A stretch of 64,000 nt of DNA from Aphelocoma coerulescens (Eukaryota > Chordata > Aves > Passeriformes > Corvidae), in the NCBI RefSeq assembly GCF_041296385.1, contig NW_027184084.1, positions 2,294,001 through 2,358,000 of the forward strand. The letters are read 5' to 3'. Made by a program: the position numbers and the translations under genes. The notes beneath the pieces were generated by a model that was not told the origin of the DNA, did not search any database, and saw only the letters and a list, made by a program, of their open reading frames with translations. Shown here piece by piece: positions 9,884 through 20,611 of this stretch. Each line of letters starts with the position of its first letter. Position 1 is the stretch's first letter.

Positions 9884-12440
9884 GATGACAGATGGACACT
9901 CATTTTTCTAGTGCCCCCACTTCTTGCAAATTGTGCAGTGTTCCTCAGCTAGGGGAAAAGGGGAATCCCTTTTTGATGTGTCAGATGACTTTCCCTTATT
10001 ATACTTCTTCTTGTGGTGGGGTTTATAATGTTTATGTTGGTCTGCTGAATCTCTGTTCTGGTATACCTTCTAGGTTACATTCAACAATTTACTTATGTCC
10101 GGTGGCCCATCTATCTTTTGCAGGTTTTTCTTTATGTCATTAGCAGATTGGCCTATAAACAGGTAGGCCAGGTGGATCTGCTGCTCAGGTGAGTCATGGT
10201 CTAGGGTAGTGTATTTTTGTGCAGCCTCCTTAAGCCTATTTAGAAACTCTGTGGGAGTTGTAGGGAATGCCCAGCCACTGCCCTGGAGGGACGTGTTCTG
10301 AGATAAGGAGATTGAGCAATCTCCCAGCAGGACCCCCCCTGGGAAGGCAGCTACTCTTCAGTTACGGCGAGAAGAAGACAGACCCAGAATCCTCTGGGAG
10401 ACCCTATGCAGATCTTTTGTAACTCACTGGCCTTTACCCTCTGACACCCATGCCCTGTATCCCCATAAAGCTAGCCCTCTGCCCCTGCGAGGGCGGAGAG
10501 TCGCTCCTCCCTCGCTCCCCTTTGCCGGACCAATAAAGTTACTTAGTGTGGAACCAGCTACAGGAGCCTCTTGTCTCTCTCTGGTCTGGCCTGGAGGCTG
10601 CCCTGCAGAGCTGAGCTGAAATCACAAGCTCATAATCACTAAAGAGCTGACAGCTTCTGCACGGGCCCTCCTAGCTAGCAGCTGAGGCAAGACACCGGGC
10701 CCCGGGAAGGCGATTCCTTTTGGGACCACCTCTCCGGACCGGTCACAGCTTCCTCGGTCAGAGCTACTGACCCCTAACCAGCTGTCATAGTGGGGGTCTC
10801 ATTTGGATTTTCTTTGATCTCATATAACCTAGCCCCATTCACTGCTTTAGGAATGGCACATTTTAACCCAACAACCACCCATTTCTGGTATCACTTCAGC
10901 TTTTCCATCTGTTCTGGGACATTGGGATCCCAGCCAGGGTTTGCTAGGGGATAGATGTCATTAACTGACCCTTGGAGACTCCCAGTTGCAATTTGAGTTT
11001 TTATAGCAGATATATCAGCTTTGTTGACCATTTCTCTCTCTGTTTTATCCAATAATTCATCTAGCATAACATTTAGATCACCCCAATCTGGGTTTTGGGA
11101 TTTTATGGCCATTTCTACATGCATAGCTACTGTCTCCAGGTTGTCCCTGTACTTCCCAATTGAGCTTTTCCACTGTTGTAATTCTCCGAGAGAAAATGGT
11201 CTCTTTATATAAATCACTCCCTGATTTCCCACAGCCTGTCTCAGAGGTGCTTCTAATGCAAATTCTTCCTCTCCTCCTTTTATCTGCTTTGGACCTTGTG
11301 TGTTTAGCAACGGGACTGACTGCTTTCATAGCTTCTCATGCTATCCTGCCCCTTCTTCTACCACCCTCTCCATGGGAACCATCTCTATCGGAATCATTCC
11401 ATTTGCTTTTAATTGAAATTGCTTCACTGGTATTAAAGATTGTTCCAGCCGAATGTTGATCAGAGACTGTCTCACTTTTTGTGTCAGTGGAGGGGTAGGG
11501 AGGCAGGGGCTGCAAGCAGCTTCTTCCGTCCCTAGCTCTGCAGGAGGTGCCTGGCTCGGGGCCATCCTGTCTGCCCTCAGCTTTAACACTGCCTGCGCTG
11601 CAGGGTGGGGAGAGCGACCGGTTCCTCCTGTCTCTAGTTCGGAAACTTGCAGTTCGCTGCACTGCAGAAGGTACTCAGAACCACCCGTGCCCATTTCTGC
11701 CTTCACTTCCGTGTTCGGGGAACTCGGGGAAAGGTGGCCAGCCCGCCCCTTCCCCTCCCCCGTCCCCACCTCTGGAGAAGTAAGGGGGCGGTGGCCAGTC
11801 CGCCCCTTCTCCGCCTCTGGGGGGGTCAGGGGGTGGTGGCATGCCCGCCTCTCTCCCGCCTCTGACGAGGCTGGAGGGGGGAAGGCTCCGTGCCGCTCTT
11901 TTGGCTTGGAGCTGGCCGCGCGCTCCCTCCGCCCCCCCCCCTCGGACAGCTGCAGAGGCGGCGGCGGGGGCGGTGGCACCACCTGCGGTGCCGCCGCTCC
12001 TTCATCCTGCACTTGTGCAGGCTGCCCCGGCGGCGGAGACGGCAGAGGTGGCGGCAGCAGAGCCACCACCCCTCCACCCCCTGCCCCCCACCCCCACCGG
12101 CTGCCCCATTCCTCTGTCCCCCACCCCCACCTGTGAGGGCTGCCCCGGCAGTTTAACGCGAGGGGAGACCCCCCCCATCGTGCAAAGCTGGTGCCACCAT
12201 ATCCACATCTGTCATATCGATCTATCTGTTTGTATTCGTATGTGAGCTAGCTTGCTGCAGCTTTTTCTTTCCCTTTCTCCTCCTCAAAGTCATTTCCATA
12301 TTACTTCTCTCTACTACATATGTTTCTTCCCTGTTCAGATACATAGTAAAAAGTTCTGGATATCTTAGTTCATCAAACCTACGTAATGATCTCAGTTCTA
12401 CCATCAGGTCAGTAATGATGTTATTTTCCAAAGTGAGGCC
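9884..12440 (-). pseudogene. ERV-A gag
   Basis: Minus-strand gammaretrovirus-like Gag. At 12431-12222 lies the second half of matrix (ENNIITDLMVEL...), matching ERV-N matrix; its first ~55 residues are missing. At 12069-11341 is a Pro/Ala/Glu-rich p12-like stretch. At 11310-10891 is the capsid front (PLRQAVGNQGVIYIK, WDPNVPEQM). The frame continues through NPNETP, is cut by LTR-G1, and resumes as TEFLNRLK. A zinc knuckle sits near 9950 (CTICKKWGH*KNEC) with a stop inside it. ERV-B then replaces the gag-protease junction. Same family as ERV-N. Confidence 0.82.
10259..10789 (+). mobile_element. LTR-G1, solo LTR in ERV-A gag
   Basis: 531 bp starting TGTAGGGAATGCCCAGCC, with AATAAA near 10532. 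It is bounded by GTGGGAGT (10251-10258) and GTGGGGGT (10790-10797); the host reading resumes exactly across this direct repeat. It ends ATA rather than CA. The second copy is at 31022-32932. Confidence 0.82.
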
Positions 12441-12645
12441 AACTTCCTTGACTTAATTTTAAAGTCACCTCCCTTTCCGTGCTTCTGTCTTTCCGTGCTG
12501 GGTCCTAAAGTCCTGGTCACAGTCCTGGATTGCTGCTCCAGCCCCTCTGTAAATTGCCGGCAGAGGGAGGGGCAAAGCAAGATGTGTTCCAACCCAGGAC
12601 TGTGAGTCTCAAGGTCTTAAGACTCCCTTCGTGGTCGCCAGTAAC
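12441..12645 (-). promoter_or_regulatory. ERV-A leader and tRNA-Arg-type primer binding site
   Basis: On the minus strand, five bases after the LTR end, 12640-12623 reads TGGCGACCACGAAGGGA. This is complementary to the 3' end of a tRNA-Arg (ending ...TCCCTTCGTGGTCG plus CCA). The rest of the leader is short because the start of gag is deleted. Confidence 0.65.
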
Positions 12646-13109
12646 TGATGCCTTTTCCTGGTCTTAAAATCAAGAGTCAAACATGGTTAGAAGGGGAAAA
12701 GGGATTTTAGCTTGGTATTTATTTTAAAGATCCTTAGGTGCACACCTCCAGGTCAAATGCACTGAAATGCACACCGCAATGCACACCCCCCCAAAAGATC
12801 GAGTATAACATTATAGGTCTTACTAATTAGCATATCTATCAAAAATTCCCCAATGACAGGCTCGAATGATCCCCCCTCCCCAAGAAGCCTTCCCCTGGAT
12901 GGTTCTATCTTAGTTTACAGAATGTGTTCTGGAGAGGACCTTGGGGTCTGGGGCACACTATCCTCTACCTACAAAGCTTCTAAAATGTTTCGTCTCTTAG
13001 CTTGACAAACAAGTCCAAGAATGTAGGCAAAAAGCACTAAGAATATGGAAGTTGTAAAAAAGGTATAACAGGGGTATAAAAGAAAAGGCAAAAAATCTTC
13101 ATAGCATCA
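12646..13109 (-). repeat. 5' LTR of ERV-A
   Basis: 464 bp. On the minus strand it runs from TGATGCTATGAAG to GGCATCA, with AATAAA in AAAATAAATACC. It shares both ends and length with the solo LTR at 41274-41734, and ends with LTR-N, LTR-S and LTR-T. It abuts ERV-C sequence on its right. Confidence 0.88.
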
Positions 13110-14319
13110 ATATAAGCTTGGCTTTATTTCCCAATTAGGTGTGATTCTTGGTACATTCCTTGGATCATTTGGGTTTCCTCAGTTCATTACCACCCAGTTC
13201 CCGCTTAAGAGTCAACTTGATATCACCCGGCTTAGATGTTATAGTCCACTCCTTAGGTTCTTCCACAGGTCCTTTAATTCTGCTGGTGTGGATCCACCCT
13301 CTTTCCCTGGTTTGGATCGCTGCCTCAGTTGTCAGTAGTACCTGAAAAGGACCTTCCCATTGTGGAGTTAAAGATTGCTCTTTCCATGCTTTCACTATTA
13401 CCCATTCCCCTGGATGGATATTATGGATTTTAAATTCTAAAGGTGTGGTTTGAGGGATTATCCCTTTCAACTGCAAATTTTCAAGTGTTCTTGCAATTGT
13501 GGTGACATATTTTCTAACACTCATTTCCCCTACTTCATAAGTAGCAGTTTCATGTTGGGTGGTCAGAAAGGGTGATCCAAACATCATCTCATAGGGTGAT
13601 ACTCCCAGGTCTGACCTCGGTTGTGTTCGGACCCTCAATAGAGCCAAAGGTAAACATTTTACCCATGACATTTGTGTTTCAATCATTAGTTTTGTTAAAG
13701 TTCTCTTTAAAGTCTGGTTCACGCTCTCTACCCGGCCCGAACTTTGTGGAGGCCATGGGGTATGTAATTCCCATTTTATTCCCAAGACTTGAGTTATTTG
13801 CTGTAAAACTTTTGACATAAAATGTGTTCCCCTATCTGAGTCTATTCTATTAACCATTCCATACCTGGGAAGAATTTGTGACATGAACCTATGACAGTTC
13901 CAAAAGGGTTTTACATACCACATTAGCTGTAGCTCTGACAGTGGGAACAGCTTCTACCCAATGACTTAAATGGTCTATTATTATGAATAATGACTTTCAC
14001 CTCTGCACTTGGGGAAGTTCAGTAAAGTCCACTTGGATACTTTGAAACGGTCGCAGAGCTAACTCGCAGCCTCCTAGTGTTGTTTTTCTCATTACTTTTT
14101 TATTTACCTTTTGGAAAGTTATACATTTTTCAGTTACTTGCTCTGCCAATCCAAAGATCCCAATGCACCCATAATTCCTTAAAAAGTGATCACACAAAGC
14201 TTGAGTACCCCAATGAGTTTTTTGATGCATGTCTTCTAATATTTTTCTAGTAGGTGGCTTATTAAGTAACTGCCTCCCATCAGGGAGTTTCCACTTCCCG
14301 GATTGATCTTGCTCTCCCC
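13110..14319 (-). pseudogene. ERV-C integrase and pol end
   Basis: Minus-strand class I integrase. At 14230-13997 is the zinc-binding domain (HQKTHWGTQALC ... CITF), with the last Cys of the HHCC set replaced by Phe. At 13923-13165 is the catalytic core with DSDRGTHF and GRVESVNQ (second Asp and Glu). The GPY/F-type C-terminal domain follows (PQWEGPFQVLL ... GWIHTSRIK), and the frame ends LRKPK. The first Asp lies in the broken stretch between (QVDFTELP near 14025). Downstream bases 13164-13110 look like the start of the next reading frame before ERV-A interrupts. Stops near 13990 separate the parts. Confidence 0.85.
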
Positions 14320-15105
14320 CTATCTTAATTCTTTTTCTTCTGCTTCACTAAATTTTGGAACTTCCAATTCTTCCTTGTCTGGGGTCAAAATTAACATAAC
14401 CTTTTTGGTCCCATTTTCTGCTGCATCTCTAGCCTCTTGATCTGCCAAGTTATTCCCTCTTATTTCTGAGGTCATTCCCCTTTGGTGTCCTTTAACATGT
14501 ACTACGGCTATTTCTTCAGGTAATTTTAATGCCTCGGAAACCTCTAAAATGAGTCCCTCATGTATCAGTCCCTTTCCCTTTGAATTAAGTACCCCCCTTT
14601 CTTCCCAAATTTTTCCAAAGGTGTGTACTACCCCAAAGGCATACTTTGAATCAGCATACATGGTTCCTTTCTTTTGTGGCAAATATTCCAGTGCTCTTTT
14701 TAGAGCATATAATTCACAAGATTGAGCTGACCAATTTGAAGATAATTTCCCTTTTTCAATGGTCTGCATATTTTTCCCATCAACCAAGGCGTATCCTGAC
14801 ATCCTTTTTCCTTGTAAGCATCTAGATGAACCATCAACATATATTTTTTCCCCTTCTGGGAGGGCCTGTTCTGCTAGATCTTCCCGAATTTTAGTTTGGT
14901 ATTGTATAATTTCCAAACAATTATGTGTTAAGTTACTCTTTGGTTCTCCATCTAAAAATTGAGCTGGATTCAAACTTTTGTTTACTTCTAGTGTCAAGTC
15001 ATCACTATCTATCAGAATTGCTTCATATTTTAACATCCTAGAATCTGTTAACCATTTTTCAGCTTTTTGATTTAACACATTTTGGACTGCATGAGGTGTA
15101 CACAC
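14320..15105 (-). pseudogene. ERV-C RNase H
   Basis: 261-residue open frame containing the RT tether and RNase H. All four acidic residues are visible: YVDGSSR, SAQSCELYAL, MYADSKYA and NNLADQEA, plus the VHVKGHQ histidine region. It would cut RNA in RNA-DNA hybrids during reverse transcription. It is in a different frame from the RT part (15072-15773), overlapping it by about 34 bp, so a frameshift separates them. One of the longest undamaged pieces here. Confidence 0.87.
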
Positions 15106-16254
15106 AGTTTACTTCCAAAAGTAAGTTTACGGCTCTCTTCTACCAGAATAGCAGTAGCTGCTATAGCTTCAATACATTCTGGCCAGCCATGGCTCACTGG
15201 ATCTAGCAATTTAGATAAATAAGCTACTGGCCTTTTCACTCCTCCCCATTCCTGGACTAAAACTCCATGAGCTACTCCATTTTCCACATTCACATACAGA
15301 TAAAAAGGTTTCTCTAATGAGGATAAGCTCAAAGCTGGTACCAAGGCTAGTTTCAACTTCAATTCTTCTAATTTATTATCATCATCCTTGGTCCACTTTA
15401 TATTGTCCCCCTCAGTCAATTTTTCATATAAAAATTTTACTGCCTGCGTATATCCTTTGATCCATAGTCTACAATATCCCAGTAATCCAAGCAGTCTTCT
15501 AACTTCCTTCTTTGAAGAAGGAGGGGGAAGAGAGAAAATCCCTTCAATTCTCTCAGGATTAAGCTTTCGGCTACCTTTACTTATTAAGTGACCAAGATAC
15601 TTTACTTCTGATTCTGCAAATTGTAGTTTCCCTTTTAATACCCTTAATCCTTTTTCCCCAAGAAAATCCAATAGTTTTATAGTAGCATGCCTAACTTCAG
15701 CTTCCCCTGATAATAAAAGATCATAGACATATTGGATAATTTGTATTCCAGGAGGAGTGGGGAAAGTCTGCAATATTTCTTCTAAAGCTTGCCCAAATAG
15801 GTTTGGAGACTCAGTAAATCCCTGTGGTAATTTTGTCCATCTTAATTACTGCTTTCTCCCAGTACTTGGATCCTCCCATTCAAAGGCAAAAATATTTCAA
15901 CTATCTTCTGCCAGTGGGCAAGCCCAAAAAGCATCCTTAAGATCCACTACACTAAACCACTGATGCTGAGGTGGGACTTTACTTAACAGGGTATAGGAGT
16001 TGGGTACCACTGGGTAACGGGTCCGAGTTCTCTTGTTAACTTCCCTTAAGTCTTGTACTAATCTATGAGTCCCATCAGACTTTTTAACTGTGAAAATAGG
16101 GATATTATGAGGAGACATACAAGGTTCCAATCCCATCCTTTATCAATTCTTCTATTACCGGATTTAAGCCTTCTCTTCCTTCTAAGGATATGGGGTACTG
16201 ACGCACACGTATGGGACATTCTTCTCTTTCAATCATGACCCTTATGGGGTCAAT
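15106..16254 (-). pseudogene. ERV-C reverse transcriptase
   Basis: Minus-strand class I RT. The start near 16250 has PIRVMIEREE and RQYPISLEG, then VKKSDGTHRLVQDLREVNK and VVDLKDAFWACPL (16136-15897). Stops at about 15897 and 15845 break the middle (LPQGF is visible between them). At 15773-15106 lie the palm end and thumb. The catalytic box reads YVYD instead of YVDD (residues 15-18 of that frame), so the first catalytic Asp is lost. LGHLISKG, LLGLLGYCR and the connection follow. Non-functional. Confidence 0.85.
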
Positions 16255-16713
16255 TGTCCGTTTCTCGCGCTTTCACGTGTCGGAGGAAAATAACTTTAAG
16301 GGATGGGACTATGCAATTACACAAATTTATTGTTTAAAATAACAAACGCATCAGTCGAGGCGTGAGATTTTACAACACCTCCAAGTAATGGCGACTAGTC
16401 ACAAGATTTAGGGTTACATCGTAATTTATAACTTTCTAATCCAATAGATACTTAAAACAACACTTTGTTTTAGATTAATGACCTATCACCTGTGGCACTT
16501 CTCACTGCAATGCAGCTATGTCTTGACCAATAACTTCTCATGTCACATACACACAGTTGTCTCTCTTATACCATCTACATTCTTAACTTAAACTATTATA
16601 AAATCACACTATTATATTTTAAAACCCTTCACCAAAACACCCAGTGTACAATTTTACTTATAATGATAGGAACACAAGTTTGTAATCCTTTTGCTTAAAG
16701 TCCACAAATCTCT
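16255..16713 (-). mobile_element. Unidentified 459-bp insertion in ERV-C pol
   Basis: AT-rich non-coding block between two copies of GTCAAT(T), at 16249-16255 and 16714-16720. The ERV-C frame reads straight on across the repeat (SGLIDPIRV), so this is a real insertion with a 6-7 bp target duplication. On the minus strand it has AATAAA near 16330 and ends GGACA, like an LTR end. The other end (AGAGATTTG) lacks TG. Probably a solo LTR with one decayed end. Confidence 0.65.
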
Positions 16714-17291
16714 GTCAATTAAGCCAGACCTAGTCTCTTCCAGGGTTGTAAATCAAAGCCTCCTTTAATTGCAGGAGTTTCTACTCCTCTGTCTCCCACA
16801 GTCAATATTCAATCCTCCCCTATTTCCTTCCCCAGCCCAAACTTCTTTGTTAATCTTTCCCTCATCTTCTTGGCCAAGTTTTAACACTTTGGCTGTCATC
16901 TTCCCTTCTTCTGGTATAACCTCTATTCCTAATTGTACCTGTAAGTCTCTCCCCAATAAGTTGCAACCTGCTCCAGGAACTAAGAACCCTATTCTGGTTT
17001 CCCCTTCAATTGCTACATTTTTAATGACAGGAACTTTAAACCCTTCTCCTTTTGCTCCTTCATCTTCACAGTGTCATTACTCACATTACACCCTCTTGGA
17101 ATATTTACTACACAAGTTCTCTCTGCCCCAGTATCAACTATAAATTCCAATACCTCCTCTAGGGGGCCTACCCTTAAAGTTATCAAAGGCTCTAGATGGT
17201 ATTTATCCCCCAGAAAACAGAGCCCATGACGTCCGTATTCTTCTTCTGGGTGTATCTCTTGGAATTCAGGTTCTTTTTTAGACGAAGGCAT
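16714..17291 (-). pseudogene. ERV-C protease
   Basis: Minus-strand aspartic protease. The 17291-17013 frame has FIVDTGAERTC (active-site DTG). After a frameshift the tail continues at 16956-16765 with MGRDLQVQLGIEVIPEEGK. The C-terminal linker runs to 16714 (TLEETRSGLID), where the 459-bp insertion interrupts. The frame is -1 relative to the preceding nucleocapsid and overlaps it, consistent with the slippery site at 17273-17279. Confidence 0.82.
17273..17279 (-). promoter_or_regulatory. A AAA AAG slippery heptamer at ERV-C gag-pro overlap
   Basis: On the minus strand the nucleocapsid frame reads CTA AAA AAG just after the CCHC knuckle. Slipping back one base enters the protease frame exactly (KKEPEF...). 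This is the classical X XXY YYZ layout of -1 ribosomal frameshifting. Confidence 0.65.
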
Positions 17292-18607
17292 TCCCTCTTA
17301 TAGTGTCCTTCTTCCCCACAATAAAAACAGGTATTTTTGGTTTGCTCCTGGGATTTTGATCATGCTGGGGTTCTGTTTTTTTCCTTTTCCCCGTCTCTGA
17401 AACCCGAATGTTTGGGAGTGGTACTTGGGGGCTTCAGATTCATCTGAGAGTTACTTTCTCACATAGTGGCTATCATAATTTTTGCTTCTGCTTTGGCTTT
17501 TTCTTCATCTCTCCGTACATAAACCTTTTGAGTTTCCCTTAATAATTCATTTAATGCCAGATCATGCCAGTCATCAATCTTTTCCAGCTTTTTTCTAATA
17601 TCTGGCCAGGCATGAGTGACAAAGTTAACCCTCAATAGGGCTTGCCCTGCTATGCTCTCAGGGTCAATTCCGGAGTATTGTTTCATATTCTTTCCGAGCC
17701 TCTCTAACCAATCAGTTGGAGTCTCCTCCTTCCCTTGCTGCCCATCAAAAGCTTTGATGACATTTTGCCCTCGGGGTGCTGCGTCTTTTATTCCTTTGAT
17801 TATTAGATTGCAATAATCATTCATATGTCCTCCCCCTGCCTCTTCATTGTGGTTCCAGTTAGGAGGTGCTATTGGCATTTTCTGGTCCCCAGGTGGACCT
17901 TGTTGATTGTCTCTTTCCCAAATTCGCATTCCAGCAGCTCTAATCATCTGCCTCTCCTCTTGGGAAAATATAATATTCATTATTGACTGCATTTCCTCCC
18001 AAGTGAAAATATTGGGACCTAAGAATTGGTTTAATTGTTCAGCTGTACCTATGGGATCTTCTAATAATCCTTTAATTTCCTTTTTTAAATTTCTGACTTC
18101 TGAAAAGGTCAAAGGAGCATTCACAAATTCTGTCCCCCCTTGAACCCCTCCCATAGGTACTTCTCGTAATGGGAATAAGCTGATCTTTTGATCCCAACCT
18201 TTCTGTTCCTCAATCATCATAATCTTAGAAGAGACCCTTTTCCTTTGTTTTGGAGTAGTGGCAGGAGACGAATTATCAAGATGTTTTTGAGTTTTAACTG
18301 AGTTTCTCCTAGTATTTTGGTGTGGTGCTTCTTCTCTGGCAAGGGGACACATCGGAACCACAGAAGTTGGCAGTGAAGCCAGAACTGCCAAAGGGACAGA
18401 GGCAGGGTCAGCCGGCAGAAGTGGAACCACGGCAGGAGCGGCTGGCACGAGGGGAGCCACGGCAGGGGCGAGGGTGCTCAGCATGATGGAAGCCGCGGCT
18501 GGCACGGGCAGGATGGCGGCTGGTGCAGGAGCACCCAGTGCCGTATTATATGGGGGTAGCAATGCTTCAAGGGGTCCCAGCCCTGTTCTTTCTTTTCCTC
18601 TGCTCAC
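17292..18607 (-). pseudogene. ERV-C gag: p12-like, capsid, nucleocapsid
   Basis: 382-residue frame (18607-17459). It begins with an Ala/Pro/Val-rich low-complexity region, then a gammaretrovirus-like capsid with PLTFSEVRNLKKEIKGL, FTWEEMQSIMN and the major homology region around ETPTDWLERLGKNMK. It ends RRDEEKAKAEAK. Two TGA stops (17461-17459 and near 17359) split off the nucleocapsid, whose knuckle CFYCGEEGHYKREC (17339-17298) is intact. The first residues overlap the matrix stop in another frame, so matrix and p12 are separated by a frameshift. Confidence 0.85.
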
Positions 18608-18981
18608 TCTGTCTCTGGGGTTTCTGATATCTTAAAAACTTTTAATCCCAGGGGTTCTATGTCTCCTGTCCAACAAGAGGCATATTCTTTTTCTTCCAGA
18701 TCAAACGGTTCCTTTGAATTTACAAATATAGTTAAGGCTTGACAAATCCAAGCTTCAAAGGACCCGTATCTAGGCCAATAGATGTGATCGGGTCTTATTT
18801 CTTTTTTTGTCCATTCTATCATACAATACCGAATCATCTTTACTTTATCCTTTTCCTTTGTACAAGGATCACTATCCCAGTTGGCTAACTTAATTCCCAG
18901 GGCACTATCTTGGGGTATATCTGCTGGCACCTTTTTACTGCCTTTTTTCCTTGAACCCAACTTACTGGTCCTTTGTCCCAT
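18604..18981 (-). pseudogene. ERV-C gag matrix
   Basis: 125-residue frame starting MGQRTSKLGSRKK: Gly2 for N-myristoylation followed by a basic patch, as in gammaretroviral matrix. WPRYGSFEAWIC matches the matrix block seen in ERV-N (WPQYGTLNEELI). The start is the first ATG after the long leader. It ends in a TGA that overlaps the next gag frame. Confidence 0.82.
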
Positions 18982-19995
18982 CTTCCCAGGATTTTATCTG
19001 TTCATCCCTGGCCCCTGATTTTTGCTCTAACCCACCCCTCTGGCAGCTTAAACACCACCCTCCCCTTACAGCACAGAAAACCTTTCCTCTTTAATAATAT
19101 ACTAATATAATATAATCCACCTCCCTCCAGATAATAAAGTCAAACTTTAAATCAACAATCTATATTACGTATACTTTCATTCATTCTTACTCACTCACTT
19201 TTATTTCTTTAATATTTCTCACTCATTCTCACTCACAACAAAACAACACAATAATAAGGTATCTTGATTTTCAAATCACTTGTTAATATTCACCCACAGG
19301 TATTATTTTTCAAATAAAATGGTAAAATTTCAAATGTTGTTGGCCAACCCCAAATTCTCTTCGGTATAGTATCCCACACTTTCCATCTAGAGCAATTTTT
19401 CTAGCCTCTGTATGTTCCAACCCTCAATCCGGCAACTTTTCTGGGATCGAGGACCCTCACTTTCACCCCCTGTTTCCTAGTGGATTGTGCTAGGAAACCC
19501 TTTGCTCCCTTTTCCTAGGGGTCCAACCCCTCCCTGAGACCCAGTCCCAGTTACCCCGGGGGGGATCTCTCACTCCTTTTATCTTTTGCTTCGTCTCCTC
19601 GCTGGCTGTTTTTCTCACGAAAAAATCAGAAACGCAGCTCACAGAGACTCTACACTCACTTTGCAGGTCTGGGGTAACCAGCCCGCGTCCCATTCACACA
19701 CCAGTCAACCCCTTTATCCGCCCCCCCTGAAAATACTTACCATCCTTTGTTTCTTGTCTGGGTCTTCATGCACAAGAATTATGGGGCTAGTTGCCACGGT
19801 TTCTTAGGGACCCTCTTTTTTCCCTTTCTTTTGCTTTATTTGTCCCTTTCTTGTCCACGGGGTGTCAACCTGCAATCTCTGATTCACACCAGAAGAAATG
19901 GAGTGGGCCGCCGAACTCAGTGGGGCATGCCTCCCCCGCTCAGGATGTCCCAGGGTCTTGGAGGCGAGGTGTTAATCCTGGACGAAGCCCCCAAT
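18982..19995 (-). promoter_or_regulatory. ERV-C leader with tRNA-Pro-type primer binding site
   Basis: About 1 kb of non-coding leader between LTR and matrix. Two bases after the LTR end, 19993-19975 (minus) reads TGGGGGCTTCGTCCAGGAT, close to the tRNA-Pro site of murine leukaemia viruses (one extra base, one change). No frame in it looks coding. Confidence 0.75.
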
Positions 19996-20611
19996 TGTGA
20001 AAAATGAGGCTCACTCTCCTGTTAGGATTGAAAAATTTAATAAAGGACAATAAGGGACAAAGACAATAAAGCAAAAATCACAGCACCAGGTGCCTTGGCA
20101 CTCAGCCAAGAGCACACCTGTTATTGCGGAGACACCCTTTACATACCTGTCCTATTGCATCAGCCTAATGCATATTCATAATCAATTATGCATATTCTAA
20201 TTTCCCCCCAAACTAGTTTACATGTTCCAGGAACTGTTTAGCATGGCTCCTCCTTGGATCCTCCTTTTTAGAGCATGCGCATTTCTTAGCTGTGGTTTTA
20301 GTCAGTTTTTATTATCACCCCCAGAGTGGGCTTTGGTCCATGGTTTCTGCAGATGGTAGTTGCTGATAGTTGGCATGTCGGTAGCAGGGGTCTTCAACAC
20401 ACGTTCATTGGATGTTATCCAACCAAGCAGACAGTTCAATTACTACAAGCATAACTGTATTAACCATTTCACTGTCTAAGTTTAGTTAATGACAGAAATA
20501 AAGGCATTAGTAATTGTTACAAAACTACATATTTATAACAAAGCTACTTTAACATTATACATATAGCATCTATTTTAACATTTGTAGAAAGCCAATATTA
20601 TAATATGTATC
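19996..20611 (-). repeat. 5' LTR of ERV-C, inner (R-U5 side) part
   Basis: Minus-strand LTR ending ...CATTTTTCACA at 19996. Its upstream end is interrupted at 20611 by ERV-J; the remaining U3 lies at 34982-35072. Bases 20538-20611 plus 34982-34988 make one copy of an ~84-bp unit, repeated at 34989-35072. Confidence 0.75.

Noticed and set aside
11453..12136. 227-residue plus-strand open frame
   Set aside because: Mirror of the Pro/Ala-rich part of ERV-A gag on the minus strand; no motif of its own.
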